A stretch of DNA of 64,000 nt from Thamnidium elegans (Eukaryota; Mucoromycota; Mucoromycetes; Mucorales; Mucoraceae). The translations under genes and the position numbers were made by a program. The notes beneath the pieces are model-generated. The model did not search any database, was not told where the DNA came from, and saw only the letters and a program-made list of their open reading frames with translations. The stretch covers positions 62,001 to 126,000 of the forward strand of contig JAIXMG010000024.1 of assembly GCA_025201345.1 (NCBI GenBank). Direction: 5' to 3'. Shown here piece after piece: positions 11,145 through 22,884 of this stretch (positions are counted from its first letter, which is position 1; the number at the start of each line of letters is the position of its first letter).

Positions 11145-13398
11145 ATGACAGTATTAAAGACTTGGAGATTATTCTCTACACTTTTTGTTTTTACGACTTT
11201 GTTCTATACTCTAAATGCAGAAGAAGTTCATTTGGTAAAAGATGAAGAATAAAAAGAAATTGCAACAAGCCCATTTTACTAACTGTACCTTAGTCTAGTG
11301 ACGAATACTCTGCTACCAGTTGTTCCGGTGTTTGGAGTAAAGAATCCATTCCCGGAGGTTCACAACCCTATATTCAAGGTACACCTTTTTATTTCAATTT
11401 GCTACAACAGCAAAAAAAAAGTTTATTCATTTTTTATTCGTGTAGTCTCTATTGGAAAGGAATCAAAGGGAAATGTATCCATGTTAATATATGAATGGGA
11501 AGATTTTAAAAACCTAGGTGCTTTGGATAAAGATACTGGAGAGGTAATGTATATTAAACAAAACACCTTTTGTTTTTTTAAAAAAAAAAGACGTGTTTTT
11601 TTAAAACTTTATTGTTAATTGTGTAGCGTGTTTATATCTGTGACAAATTAGCTGTATCTCATAAACTTTGTACTGCTTCTCAAATGGGTCAATTCATCAC
11701 AACTATTCCTGCTGAAGAAGCTAATACAACTAGTATTTTAACTTCCACTATAAGCATGAAAGGTAATGCGACTGAAATGGCAGTGTATAAGGTAGAAAAG
11801 ACTGGGTATTATTGTGTGGCTTTAATTCCTGCCGGAAATGGCTCCGAATTTGAGGCTTGGGTTGAATGGAGATATCCTTATGGTGAATTACCTGCTGGAG
11901 ATTACCCAAAATTACTTGTAAGTATCAAATTAACAACTTGTTAATTCCCGCTCATGTGTATAATTTTTTTTTTTTAATTCCAGTTGTATGGTGCTTTTGC
12001 CTGTGTTTATACTGCCGTTGGTATTTTTTGGGCTATTCAAAGCTATCGTAATTGGGATGATATTTTACCCGTTCAGGTAAAATTTTAGAAAGAAAAAAGA
12101 GAGAAAAAAACTAACATTAGATAATTAGCACTTTTTATCTGGTGCTATTTTCTATCTTATTGTCGAAATGGCTTTTAACTTTGGTTTTTGGGAGGCTTAT
12201 AACCAATCCGGCCAAACATGTAATATAACAACAAAAATGTGCGTAATAAGTTGATTTATTTATTTATTTATTTTAGCTTACGGATTATTGGCTCTTGTTG
12301 CATTACTAAATGCAGGCAGAACTAGGTAGATATAAAAAAAATGGGGGAAGAGAAGGAGTTACTGACCGGGATTATATTGTTTTTAGTATGTCGTTCTTTA
12401 TGTTATTAATTGTATGCATGGGATATAGTGTTGTGAAGTAAGATTTAGTAGCATTAGATAGTTATTGGGTTTATACTAATTTATATATACTGTTATTATA
12501 GGCCTAGTCTCGGATCTATGATGAAAAAGTGTATAATTCTTGCATGCACGCATTTCTTCTTTGGTGTTATTTACACCTTGGGAACTATGCTATTATCACC
12601 TGAGACAGCTGGTCTTTTGATCTTACTTGTTATATTTCCTCTTTCCATCACAATGACCATATTTTATGTTTGGACATTAAATTCGATTACCAACACAATT
12701 CGTGATCTAGAACTTCGTAAGCAACATGTAAAGGTCATCATGTACAAGCGACTTTATAAACTCTTGTTATTTTCTGTTATTGCTGTTATTGCTATTTTTA
12801 TTCTCAATATGTTGGCATTTTCAGGTCGTATGGCAATTGATTGGGCAGCAAAGAATTGGAAGTATAGATGGATTATGTTGGATGGATTATTAAATGTGTT
12901 GTATTTTGTTGTATTTTTGATTATTGTTATACTTTGGAGACCTACAAGTAATAACGCAAGATATGGTTTAATGCAAATTAGTCAAGATGAAGAAGAAGCT
13001 CTTGATTTAGAAGAACGTTTGAGAAGAGTAGAGGAGAATGAAAATGGAGAATTTAATGGTCATGGTAACACACGTCGAATGGAAGATGAATCTGCTATTT
13101 TTGAATTAGGTGGTGAGCTTACTGATGAAGAAGATGACCACCAGCCCATCAACAAAAATGTAGAGTTATCGGATCTGAATAATCATCCGAGCCATAAAAA
13201 TAGTACTGGGTACCGTTCAGCATCGGTCGGTAGAAAAGGAGGTGAACAAAGTGCTCTTTTACACGTAGATCAAGATGATGAAGATGAAGATGATCAGTAA
13301 GTAGTATAATAATATCGTATACTTTATATTAACCTTTATCTCTTAAAAGTTTGGATGATAATGAAAATGCTAGATTAACAGAAAATGCTAGAAAGTAA
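11145..13398 (+). CDS. GOST / lung-seven-transmembrane family protein (Ptm1-like)
   Basis: Predicted 563-aa protein from ten exons: 11145-11234, 11294-11378, 11446-11543, 11627-11917, 11984-12076, 12129-12219, 12277-12325, 12387-12437, 12502-13296 and 13350-13398. A signal peptide covers about residues 1-25. A lumenal domain of about 170 residues follows, ending in WRYPYGELPAGDYPKL. Seven hydrophobic helices come next, including GFWEAYNQSGQ and YSVVKPSLG, which are typical of the Ptm1/TMEM87/GPR107 family. These proteins act in the Golgi and endosomes in trafficking. The cytosolic tail is very acidic. The last intron has a perfect GTAAGT donor; if retained, the protein stops at 13300 with a shorter tail. 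The family call is strong, the cargo unknown. Confidence 0.9.
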
Positions 13399-14187
13399 AA
13401 TTAAATAATAAATTACTATAAATGCACAATCCGGGTTTTTAATTCGAATCAGGTTCTATTAATTAAAGAATAGTTAATCAGAAGGAACAATCGTACGGAT
13501 AGTTTCTACGCAGGACACATGCATTTTCCGTACTATTCGTTATCTGTATTATTATAACCTCAGGAGTCCCGACTTTATTCCTTATACGAACAAGCTTATT
13601 TTATAAAGGAGGTCTCTTTAACAACACAATTATTTGTGTGGTAGGACAGTGCTTTGCAGTGCAACTAAATATATAATCAGAAGAATACATAATCAGACGA
13701 AAAATGTTGCCATTTTTAGGCATTATTTATTCCAAGTAAAAACTTGAGATTTAATATGTACACTCTTCTCTGAAGGCCCCTGTGCTTGAAAAAAAAAAAA
13801 AAGCTGTCTTAAACATGGTTACTATAACTAAATAATGAAAAGTTAAATTCGCTTTGAGTAACAGATTGACTAAAAATAAATACAGCTTAATTTAACGAAT
13901 AGTAATGATCATTCTTATCAGATATATATATATATATATATATGTATAACAAAATTGGTATATTTATTTGGTATAGTTATTTAAAAAACGATGGTATATG
14001 GAATATATATATATATATATAAGCAGATAAAAGAGAGATATAGAGGGAAAAATAAAGAAAAGAGGGGCATACCATTTAAGATTATATGTAAGATAAATCC
14101 ATTGTTATAAATAAAGAGTAAAGGGGAAAAGAAAAAAACATAAATCATGAAAAAAAAAAAGAAGAAGCATATAGATGCCTTCAGTTT
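13399..14187. other. Intergenic (convergent) with (TA)n runs
   Basis: Region between the convergent Ptm1-like and C2H2 genes. (TA)n runs lie at about 13923-13943 and 14006-14021. No coding signal is recognised. Confidence 0.6.
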
Positions 14188-15132
14188 TTAGTTATTGTTA
14201 TTCATGTTGTAACTATAAAAATCAGAATCTTGTCTACCAGTATCAAACACAGGGTTCGTGTAATAGTTGCCAAATTGTGGTTTTGGAGGACCTCCTATAT
14301 TTTGTTCAATACTGTTCCAGGAACTTCGTAACTGAACTATCGAATTGGCCAAATAATTATTTGAGTTACTGTTGGTGCCATTTTCTGTAAAAATAGTATT
14401 GCTGATTTTAGGGACCAAGAAATAATGTTGATAATGATAGTTGGAAGAAGTAAGTTGTGGTAATTGCATAATTGAAGTCAAACAAGGTTCATCCTTCTTA
14501 TGATTTTCATTATATTGAGATCTTCCAACCAATAATTTTTGGTCTTGTTCTGCCTGCTTTTGTCTAGCCAAAATAACTTCACTGCTTTTAATCAATTGTC
14601 TTACGGAACGAAGTCTATCTTCAGAAGAAAGTTTATTACTGACTGATGGCTTTTGATGGACTTTAAAATGTCTACGCAAATTGGATACAACAGAAAACCT
14701 ACGACCACAACCAGGTCTAATAATAAAGTTAATAAACAAACGACACTAATAATGACAATAAGATTTATATATTTACTTTAAACATTGAAATGGCTTTTCC
14801 GAAGTATGAGTATAAGAGTGTGTTTGCAATGCGCTTGGACGACTAAAGTATTTTAAACATTCTGTACATTGATATTGTTTTTTAGGAGCTGGGACTCTAA
14901 TAGTTTTTTCGGTTCTCGAACAAATATGTTCTGGTTCAGGGGTGGTAAAAATAGAAGAAGGCGATGATGATGATGATGAAGAAGAAGAAGATGATGATGA
15001 TGAAGAAGAAGATGATGATGATGATAAAGAGCAATAACCTAACGTAGGATATATGCCTGGAACAGTATCATACATACAATCTATAGGTGAAAGAGAATGT
15101 TGTTCCGATTTATAAAAAGATGATTGCTTCAT
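14188..15132 (-). CDS. Two-finger C2H2 zinc-finger protein
   Basis: Predicted 294-aa protein from exons 15132-14777 and 14716-14188. The intron falls inside the second finger and restores frame at CLKPGCGRRF. Two tandem C2H2 fingers span roughly residues 89-144: CTECLKYF...H...H, then CLKPGCGRRF...H...H, joined by a TSEKPF linker. This layout is typical of a sequence-specific DNA-binding transcription factor. A Ser run at about 36-58 is encoded by TCA/TCT triplets (14958-15020) and is probably length-variable. The C-terminal 150 residues are Asn/Gln-rich and disordered, like an activation region. Target genes cannot be inferred. Confidence 0.85.
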
Positions 15133-16173
15133 AATAAAAGGAAAAACTGAAATAGGAATTAAAAAAAAAAAAAAAAAAAAAAAAAGAATGATTTTTATAC
15201 TTTTATAGACAAGAGATTAAGATAGTTGTAGAGTTCAAATCATGTGATTTATTTATTCTTATAAAAAAAAAGGACAGCTCAGGAATGCGTAGTTAAAGAC
15301 AATGAAATTGATAAATTAGGGGATGCGTGTATTTATGCATAAAGTTGATAACAAGGGGGGGGGGTGGATTAGGGGTAAATATTAAAATCATAAGTGATGG
15401 GTGATGATAACACATATATAACAAAGCCGTTTGTTTATCGCTTAAATGTGTATGCTTCTAGATAATGAAAACTGTTTGTTGTTGTTGTAAAATATCTATT
15501 TTTTGATTTGTTAAACTTTAGTTCGGCTACATATTCCTAATTTATCAACATACTTTTATTATTTCATTTATTGTAAGAAGTTATACTTTCAAGTATCTCA
15601 TTGTCTAATAAATATTACAAGTTATTGTATCATCATCATCATTTATATGCTAGATTCGAAGAATAACAAATTCAATACCAGAGTTTATCAGTTTGCATGA
15701 AAGTTTACTAAAAAAAAGAGTGAAAAGTGTTATTGACAGCGACCAAAATATGTAACAACTCAAACGAGCTATAAAACTTGTTGCTATATCAACAGTTTTG
15801 ACGAAACTTAAAAAAAAATAGAGTGCAACATCATAAAAGCGCGGAACTTTCTGATTTCCTTTTGAAGGTAAATATCTCATTGACGATGAGAGTATATGAT
15901 CTTCTCCTAGTCTTGCTCCCGATAGCCTAAAAAATAAGCTTTTCAACAACTTGATATCGTTTCATTGTATTCTATCGACAAAAGTATATATTTAACGTTT
16001 CGTATTAGGTTTATGCAGTATCTTGTGTACTATTGGTATTATTATTTTAAAAGTATAAAAAGAAAGACTAGAATTTTTTTATTACTATTTCAAGGGGATA
16101 CAGGAGTTTTTTTTTAATAAAAAAAAGTCTATTCATCCAGTATTGCGGTAAAAAAAGGGGGGGGGGGGAGTGC
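15133..16173. other. Intergenic between two minus-strand genes
   Basis: Contains a 25-A run at 15161-15185, a G9 run near 15355-15363 and another G-run near 16158-16168. A 99-codon minus ORF at 15650-15949 has no recognisable domain and is probably chance. No RNA gene was recognised. Confidence 0.55.
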
Positions 16174-17917
16174 TTAAACGTGTTGCCTGAGCTGGAACAT
16201 TCTACCTGCCCAAAATAATGTTAGACTAAAGACCGCTACACCAATAGAAACGTCGAACAGCATATTGATTCCGTAATGGTCATAAGCATAGCCACCAACA
16301 ATACAACCAATACCAAACCCTAAACCTGAAAACAAAGAAGCTAGAATACCTTGTGCAATTGCCCTTTGATGAATTGGAAACATTTGGTCTACTTCAGATA
16401 CACAAGTTGACCATATCATTGCGTACGAAAAACCTAAAAAAAAAAAACCTCGTTATTATAACTTTTTTTTTTTTTTAATTATTATTGTTGTACGAACCAT
16501 TTGCAAGCTGCAATAATAAAGCACAAGCCATAGTGCTAGGGGCATTAGGTACCAAGACTTTATAAGCCAAATTTCTTAATATAATTACTACATGAGCTAC
16601 AGTAACCAAACTAGAAACATTAAAGTTTTTCAGCAACTAATAATAATAAAAGAAAAAAGTAGGGAGATTAGTAAAATAAACTATTTTGGTGACAATAACA
16701 AAAAGAAAAACTTTTACAAGTCGGGAAACATAAAATGTCGAAACTTCTGTAATGCCTCCAATAGGACCAGTCCAGCCAATAACGGAAGCGTCCAACTCTA
16801 AATCTTGCTTTAAAAATAGAAACAGGAATTGTGCTACCATTGAGTAAAAGATACCGAAAAATAAGGTCATTAATAAAAATGTCCAAACTTTAACGGATCC
16901 AAAGATTGTTTGTTTTAAGCTTTCTTCTGCCATGATTAAATCATCATGTTCAGCACCAATGCTAGCAAATGCTGCTAAAGAAGTGTCTACAGTTGGTATA
17001 TGGGATAATGCAAGACCTAAAGGAGGTAAACTATCCATCTGATCTAATAATAAGCTGGCCTCATCGTGTACGTCCCGAGCTGCCATTGAAGTGATAGTTC
17101 TTTGTAAATTCAGAAGATTTTGTTCGTTGTCCATAAGCAAGGTGTTAGCATGGCTACTTGTTGTACTACTTAGACGTCGGATATTCTCTGTTAAATATTC
17201 GTTATTCTCGGCACTGGGAGAATAATTATAATAACCTTTTCTTGGTGTACTTAAAAGCGCCTCTCTTTCGCTTTCAAGTGCTAAACTGTCGCCTGTTACT
17301 CTTGTTCCCAACGCTATTATAATAAACCCGATCACACTGATACCAAATATGTAAAATGCACAGTTGATACCGTATAACCCAATAAAGTAACCAACTAGAA
17401 GTATACAAATACCATTTGAAATTGATCCCCATAATCTTTGATCACCTAATCATTTTTATATAAGCTTCGTACAACAAAACCTTGATTAAAAAATCTTACC
17501 ATAATAAATTTTATAGTCTCCTAATATTTTCAGTACTGCACTATCAACTAAAACTGTTACGGGTTGTCCAAAAAATGCAAACGAGACAGCCAATACAATT
17601 GTGATCACTAGTGTGGCAGAAGTTGTATCATGGGGTAAAAATATGGGTATAAACATAAGTCCAATAATACTTAGACCACCAATCGCCATCAGTATTGCCA
17701 TTAGTCTACCATGCCATTGAGGTTTTCTGTCTACTTGTATCGTCCAAAATGGGCATGCTACACTTTGAATAAATGGTGCAATCGCCAAAATAATACCAAT
17801 CTGTTGTGAAGTTAAATGTAAACTGTCATTATAAAATAAGGATAAATATGGTATAGCCGATCCTAAAATGCCGTAAAGACATATATAGAGTAACTTTGGT
17901 AATATATATTTTGGCAT
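16174..17917 (-). CDS. Major facilitator superfamily transporter, MFS_1-like (MFSD6-type)
   Basis: Predicted 514-aa protein from exons 17917-17500, 17445-16718, 16636-16498 and 16433-16174, with frame restored at every junction. The N-terminal half starts LPKLLYICLYGILGSAIPYL and the loop 2-3 region has PFWTIQVDR, as in the MFS_1-like/MFSD6 group. A long hydrophilic central loop of about 130 residues, rich in Ser and Asn, separates two six-helix halves. The last exon carries the final pair of helices with a Gly-rich motif (GLGFGIGCIVGGYAYDHYG). It is presumably a plasma or organelle membrane transporter. The substrate is unknown. Confidence 0.85.
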
Positions 17918-18330
17918 AATGATATAAAAAGATGAAAAAAAAGAAGGATTTATATAAAAATAAAAACGATTACGATTTTATATATAATGGTGTTAGATCC
18001 GATATATACTTTAGATATAAAGATACTGACATCATGTACGCATCATCTATTTATATGTTATCCCAGGTAAAAAAAAAAAAAAACTCATGTGTAATTAAAC
18101 CATGGGATGAAACTACTTTTATTTTCAAACAACATCCAGTATTTTCAAAATCAATGTCGCGTTTTATAATATAAATTGACGACTTCAATTTTGGAATTAC
18201 AGTCCTTTTACAGTGATTTTTGATTTCTTCTTTTTGATGATTTCCAATTTTCAGAGCACTTGCACCCAATTTGATGTGACTACTGACAAAGTGAGTTGAT
18301 ACTACATACTTTCTTCTTTTTGCTACCACA
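17918..18330. other. Intergenic between divergent units
   Basis: About 410 bp between the MFS start (-) and the small ORF pair (+). A plus ORF at 17932-18174 is Lys/Tyr-rich low complexity and is not supported. Nothing else is recognised. Confidence 0.5.
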
Positions 18331-18543
18331 ATGCCAAAGAAATCGCCACCTAAAAGACTCCCTAGTGAAGTTAATTGGTTGCATAGCAATAATAGCAATA
18401 ATAGCAATATCTTACACATAAGTTTTTTCAATTTCTTCAAGACTTATGATAAAAGAAGAGCCAATATACGCTTCTTAGAAGTTGTAAACTGTATAGAAGA
18501 CGAAGCCAAGAGAAAAAAGATACTAGAAGATTATGACCAATGA
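18331..18543 (+). CDS. Small hypothetical ORF, upstream member of an overlapping pair
   Basis: 70-aa ORF, basic, with an Asn/Ser repeat (SNNSNNSN) and a C-terminal helical part with charged residues (EDEAKRKKILEDYDQ). No family is recognised. Its stop overlaps the start of the next ORF as ATGA (18540-18543), and that ORF is in the -1 frame. It could be a true small gene, a long uORF, or the 5' half of one gene broken by a frameshift. Confidence 0.35.
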   Translation: MPKKSPPKRLPSEVNWLHSNNSNNSNILHISFFNFFKTYDKRRANIRFLEVVNCIEDEAKRKKILEDYDQ

Positions 18544-18899
18544 CACAAGAACCGCGGGGCAAAGGACCTTTGGATATTTACTTGGGTCTACTAAGCTTTT
18601 ATTTCTTAGACACTTACATCCAACTTTATCTTAGTCAAGTAAGAGGTGATGTCTTAATAGTGGTAGAATTGGATAGCATCCGGCTTCCTTTATCTCTTGA
18701 TGAATTGCCGCAAATGATACCCTATCTTGACCGCCTCTACAATGTAATGGACACCATTTATCGTTGCTGTTATGAAAATAATACGGCTGACGTGCTCAGT
18801 GAATTTGGTTACTGTTTGGAGTCCAAAGTAATTAAAGCCATAACGGAAAAAACTACTGACGTAACACGTAGTACTTGTTTCTATCATCCATATCATTAA
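18540..18899 (+). CDS. Hypothetical 119-aa protein overlapping the preceding ORF
   Basis: ORF of 119 aa with balanced amino-acid composition and a mostly alpha-helical look (for example GLLSFYFLDTYIQLYLSQVR). It has several Cys near its C-terminus. No family is recognised. The ATG at 18540 overlaps the upstream stop by four bases and an in-frame TGA lies just 5' of it. There is no splice pair that would fuse the two ORFs. Translation would need reinitiation, a separate transcript, or the locus is a broken gene. Confidence 0.4.
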   Translation: MTQEPRGKGPLDIYLGLLSFYFLDTYIQLYLSQVRGDVLIVVELDSIRLPLSLDELPQMIPYLDRLYNVMDTIYRCCYENNTADVLSEFGYCLESKVIKAITEKTTDVTRSTCFYHPYH

Positions 18900-19608
18900 T
18901 TCTCTCCTACGTTGCCTTCATTTGTATGTAAAAATAAATATTTTATCGATTTTCATTAAAATACAAACAGACAAAATTCTTGAGCACGATATTTCTATTT
19001 AAGAAAGTGAAAATAATCCATCAAAGACTAAAAATATATTCATTATTCATTTATTAAACAAACTATACTGCGAAGCGTTTATAATAATATTCGACCTATA
19101 AACATGTTTTGCATTTTGAGAATGTCGTCTACTCTTATTCTGGTATGGACCCTTAATTCACGTACATAGCTTCCGTTATAAAGACTGCTATACATTAGTA
19201 CAGGTAAGATATCTAGTATATAAATTTGATCTAGCTTGCGGTCCTGTAGAAAGCCCATCATTTACAATAAATAAAACTTACGATTACTTATATCACTCAC
19301 TTAGGATAGTACATCATGATAACATGCCCATTGAAACTTTTTTTTATTGGTATGATGTGATATAGCAATTGTCAAAAAAATAAATGTGTGCTAGTATGAG
19401 CTTTTAGGAGCTTGGTATTACACATGTTATGTCCTAGTATTAAAAACCTGTCGACGTTTACACGTAAGTTTATGTTTAAAAGAAAAAAAAATATGACTTG
19501 CCTTTTTCGTAACATTAATATCTTGGTGTGTCCATGACTATTATGTATACATAATGAACTGTTAACTATATATGGAGAGAAATAAAGTTTATATCTATTA
19601 AAATAGAG

Positions 19609-19646
<38 letters not shown>

Positions 19647-19976
19647 ATTTTGTTCTCCCGTTATTGTACATAAGTAGAGGAGACAATGCATTAATGTTAA
19701 CAAAGGATTATATTACTTATTTGTCACTTAAGTCGCTTTTGATTTAACTACAAGTAGATAAAACGAGCCATATTGAATACCAAAAAGACTTGAATAGCTC
19801 CTTTTTTTTTTGCGGTTTTGACTTGATTCTCCTACTTGGTTAAAGTGAATTTTTGTGAGACCTTTAATAAGGACATATATAAAAAAAATTTTAGCTTCAA
19901 GAAAGGTAAAATTACAACAGCGAAAAAAAAAGTTTTTTTCTTTCCTTCCTTTCCTCTTACAGCCCTTTTTATACAA
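18900..19976. other. Intergenic with a (TA)n run
   Basis: 1.1 kb before the sirtuin. A (TA)n run lies at 19614-19642. A CT-rich leader at 19940-19970 directly precedes the sirtuin ATG. A 60-codon minus ORF at 19079-19261 is not supported. Confidence 0.6.
19614..19642. repeat. (TA)n run
   Basis: Uninterrupted alternating TA tract of about 29 bp in the sirtuin upstream region. Confidence 0.8.
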
Positions 19977-21217
19977 ATGAAGGTCAAAATTGCGATTTCT
20001 GAACCTACAGAAGTTATTGATCCTCTCCTTACTGATTTATCATCGTACATTGCAAAGAGTAAGCGTGCTTTGATTGTAACAGGTGCAGGGATCTCTTGTA
20101 GTAGTGGCATTCCAGTAAGTTACAAATATTTTTTGTATTTGTTTTCATCATCATAAACGCGCGCGCTAACATATTGTTATAATTAATTTTTTTTAAAAAA
20201 AAAAAGGATTTTCGATCAGCAGATGGTTTATATAATCTTGTAAAGAAACAACATCCAGATACAGTATTACGTGGTCAAGAATTGTTTGACGCGACGTTAT
20301 TTCGAAACGAAAAGACCATTCAATGCTTCTATACATTCATGGCAGAATTAAGATCGCTTATTTCTAAAGCTAATCCAACCATAACCCATGAGTTTATCCA
20401 ATCGTTAACCAATAAGGGACAATTATTACGCTGCTATACACAAAATATCGACTTTTTAGAAGAAGATTTAGATATCCCCACTATTCAATTGCATGGCACC
20501 ATGAAGGAAGTAAAATGTACACTTTGTTCGACTAATTACGATTTTACTGATGAATACGAAAAAATGTTCCGTGAAGGCGAAGCACCTATTTGCCCTCGTT
20601 GTGAATCAATTGATATAGAAAGAACTAGACTAGGCAAAAGACAATTGGCAGTTGGAACACTTCGACCAGCTATTGTACTTTATAACGAAAACCATCCTAA
20701 TGGTGAGTCGATTGGTCAGCTGCAGGTCAGTGATTTAAAAAAGAAGCCTGATCTTATGATAGTGATGGGTACTTCTTTAAAAATCCCAGCTCTCAAAAAG
20801 TTCATTAAACAAGCTGCCCGTACTATTCATTCTAAACCTGGTGGATGTGTTGTATTTGTTAATCGCACTAGCCCAACTAAAGAATGGGATAAAGTATTTG
20901 ATTATGAAGTGCTTGGGGATTCTGATGAGTGGGTTAAAATAACAAACAAGAAAATTGCCAATGAAAAATTAATGACTCAAACCGCTAATAAGCTTCGACG
21001 TATCGCTAAAGAACAACAAGAGGAAGAAGAAGAAGAAGACTCAGAAAAAGAAAATAAGAAGTCCAGTAAACCTAGAAAAGCTACTATTATTACTATCAAG
21101 TCTTCTAATTTAAAAACTACATCAATTAAGAGAACAATATCAAAATCACAAACTACACTTCAAGATTTCCGTGTCACCAAACGTCGTGCTTGCGCAAAAG
21201 TCGGAAAATGTGTCTAA
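19977..21217 (+). CDS. Sir2-family NAD-dependent protein deacetylase, Hst3/Hst4-like
   Basis: Predicted 382-aa protein from exons 19977-20114 and 20207-21217. The intron splits the NAD motif GAGISCSSGIP / DFRS (from residue 36). The next motif is TQNIDFLE at 124-131, the catalytic His is in LHG near 142, and zinc Cys pairs lie near 150/153 and 175/178. RPAIVLYNE and GTSLKIPA complete the Rossmann fold. Hst3/4-type sirtuins remove acetyl from histone H3 K56 in the nucleus and affect genome stability and silencing. The C-terminus is an acidic run followed by a Lys/Arg-rich tail that could be a nuclear localisation signal. The Gly normally following TQNID is Phe here. Subfamily assignment is inferred from the domain layout. 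Confidence 0.9.
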
Positions 21218-21788
21218 TCATACTCTTTTTTTTAAACCAATTTTTATACATATATATATTTATACACACTGTCTCTCTTTATCTTACACACAAATACACG
21301 TACATTTTATTTTACATTGTTTTAACATTAAAACCAATTTATACAAGCTGTTCACATACTCACCTCAATTTTAAAAACAACTTTTCTCGCCTTGATCGTG
21401 ATCTTAGAAATAATTTGATATACTTGGGTACCTACTCTAGATAATCGATTTGATATATTTGAATAAAACAGGAGCTAGTTCTCTTCTACATATACATATA
21501 CATATATATATATATATATATATATGCATGTGTGTATGTGTAAATGTATTATTAACATATATGAAAACTTAAACGTCAGTTTAAATAAATAAGAAACACA
21601 TTCGTCTAAAAAAATAATCACGTTTCGTTGCCCTTGATGTGATAATGCATTTCTTTCTCGCTTCAAGTTTATTATTTCACAATCTGCTTCTTTTAAATTA
21701 AACATATTCTTTCTATCTTGGAGTTGCTTGTTTAACGTTTTGGCTTTTTCTTCGAACTCTTTGATCTCTTTTTTTTTTTGCTGTACTG
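21218..21788. other. Sirtuin 3' region plus a possible coiled-coil terminal exon on minus
   Basis: Contains a (TA)n run at about 21496-21525. On the minus strand, roughly 21806-21610 encodes a convincing Glu/Lys-rich coiled coil (KEIKEFEEKAKTLNKQLQDR). It lies in a different frame from the end of the upstream ORF at 21789. It may be the final exon of the neighbouring minus-strand gene, entered through the acceptor CCTAG at 21810-21814. Confidence 0.4.
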
Positions 21789-22884
21789 CTATGTTGGGCT
21801 TTTTAGGAGGTTCTGTGTATGACTAGGAAGAGGATTGCTATATTTTTTTATGCTACTGTCGTTGATAACACCAGTAATTAACCCAGATCGAATAAGAACT
21901 CTATGTATAAATGATAAACGTCTGGAGTTGCAATATGTTTTGATACGCTTATTATCAAATATTGAACCAAAGAAAACTGTTTTGTTTTTAATAGCAGTAG
22001 GGAGGCTTGTTATTACTTTCACATCTTTGCAAAATATATCAAATGGATTATCGTCAAAACTGGTCATTAACATGTAAAGCATAGCTGCATCTACAGGTAG
22101 ACATAAAAGTGATGATGGGCTTGGCCTTGGGCACAATTTGATACTGTATCTTGTGTAATCAGAGATTTCGAAAAACTTGTTTGACAACACAAGAAGTGGT
22201 AGCTGTGCTGGAATCAGGTTTATTTCTTCCTTTTAGGGGATGTATGGTTTTATGAAGGAACACAGTTGTGAACATACATGCATTTCTTTATTGGTTATAT
22301 CCGCCAAATCAAAATCTCTCTTACTGGTGCTTTTTTCTTTATGTGTATACAGCATCCATTTCAATCTACCCTTCAGCTTTGATAATCTTCGGTTAGATAC
22401 ATCTGCTCTACTACCGCTCACATTCACTTTTTCAATATCATTTTCTTCTTCCTCTTTTTTCTTTTGAGATATCTTTAATTTTTTTTGGCTAACTATAATA
22501 TTAATGTATACGTATATAAAAAGCTACTACAAGTAATGATATACGTTGGTGTGCTATACTTACCGATCCTTTTGTCTTTTATTTCTTCATATAACTGATT
22601 TTTCTTCTCATTATATTCGCAATATCAGCTTGACTCTTTGCCTCGTGTTTCTTAAGTTTTTTTCGTACTTGTTTAACAGAGATCTTTTTTTTTATTTCTT
22701 GCGAGAATTTGAGATACGGTAATATAGTGATATCTTTGGAAACATTCTTCTTGCTATCTTTATAATCTCTTCTCTTTCTCTCTTTTATAGGTTGTATATT
22801 TATTGTCAATGGGTGAGTTTGAAGTAATCGCTATTAGTTCAGGAACTGTGCAGCACTTTTTTTTGTCTCGGACATTTTACTCAT
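21789..22884 (-). CDS. Unidentified coiled-coil protein gene, 5' and 3' ends unresolved (possibly decaying)
   Basis: Two exon junctions are well supported on minus. One exon ends at 22564 with a GTAAGT donor and joins 22492-22278. That exon has a GTATGT donor and joins 22202-21789, and the splice removes an in-frame TAA. The result is a Lys-rich coiled coil, then a non-repetitive region with LPLLVLSNKFFEISDYTRY. Upstream, frame is broken: the likely ATG at 22884 runs into TAA-TAG near 22839, and the Lys-rich piece 22833-22570 is in another frame from the donor-side exon. No family is recognised. It is either a gene whose 5' exons I cannot resolve or a recent pseudogene. Confidence 0.45.

Noticed and set aside
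15650..15949. 99-codon minus ORF
   Set aside because: No domain, no good splice context and Phe/Ser-biased composition; treated as chance.
18505..18520. AAAAAAG slippery heptamer in the right phase for -1 ribosomal frameshifting between the two small ORFs
   Set aside because: After a -1 shift the reading frame meets TGA before the second ORF begins, so no fusion product results.
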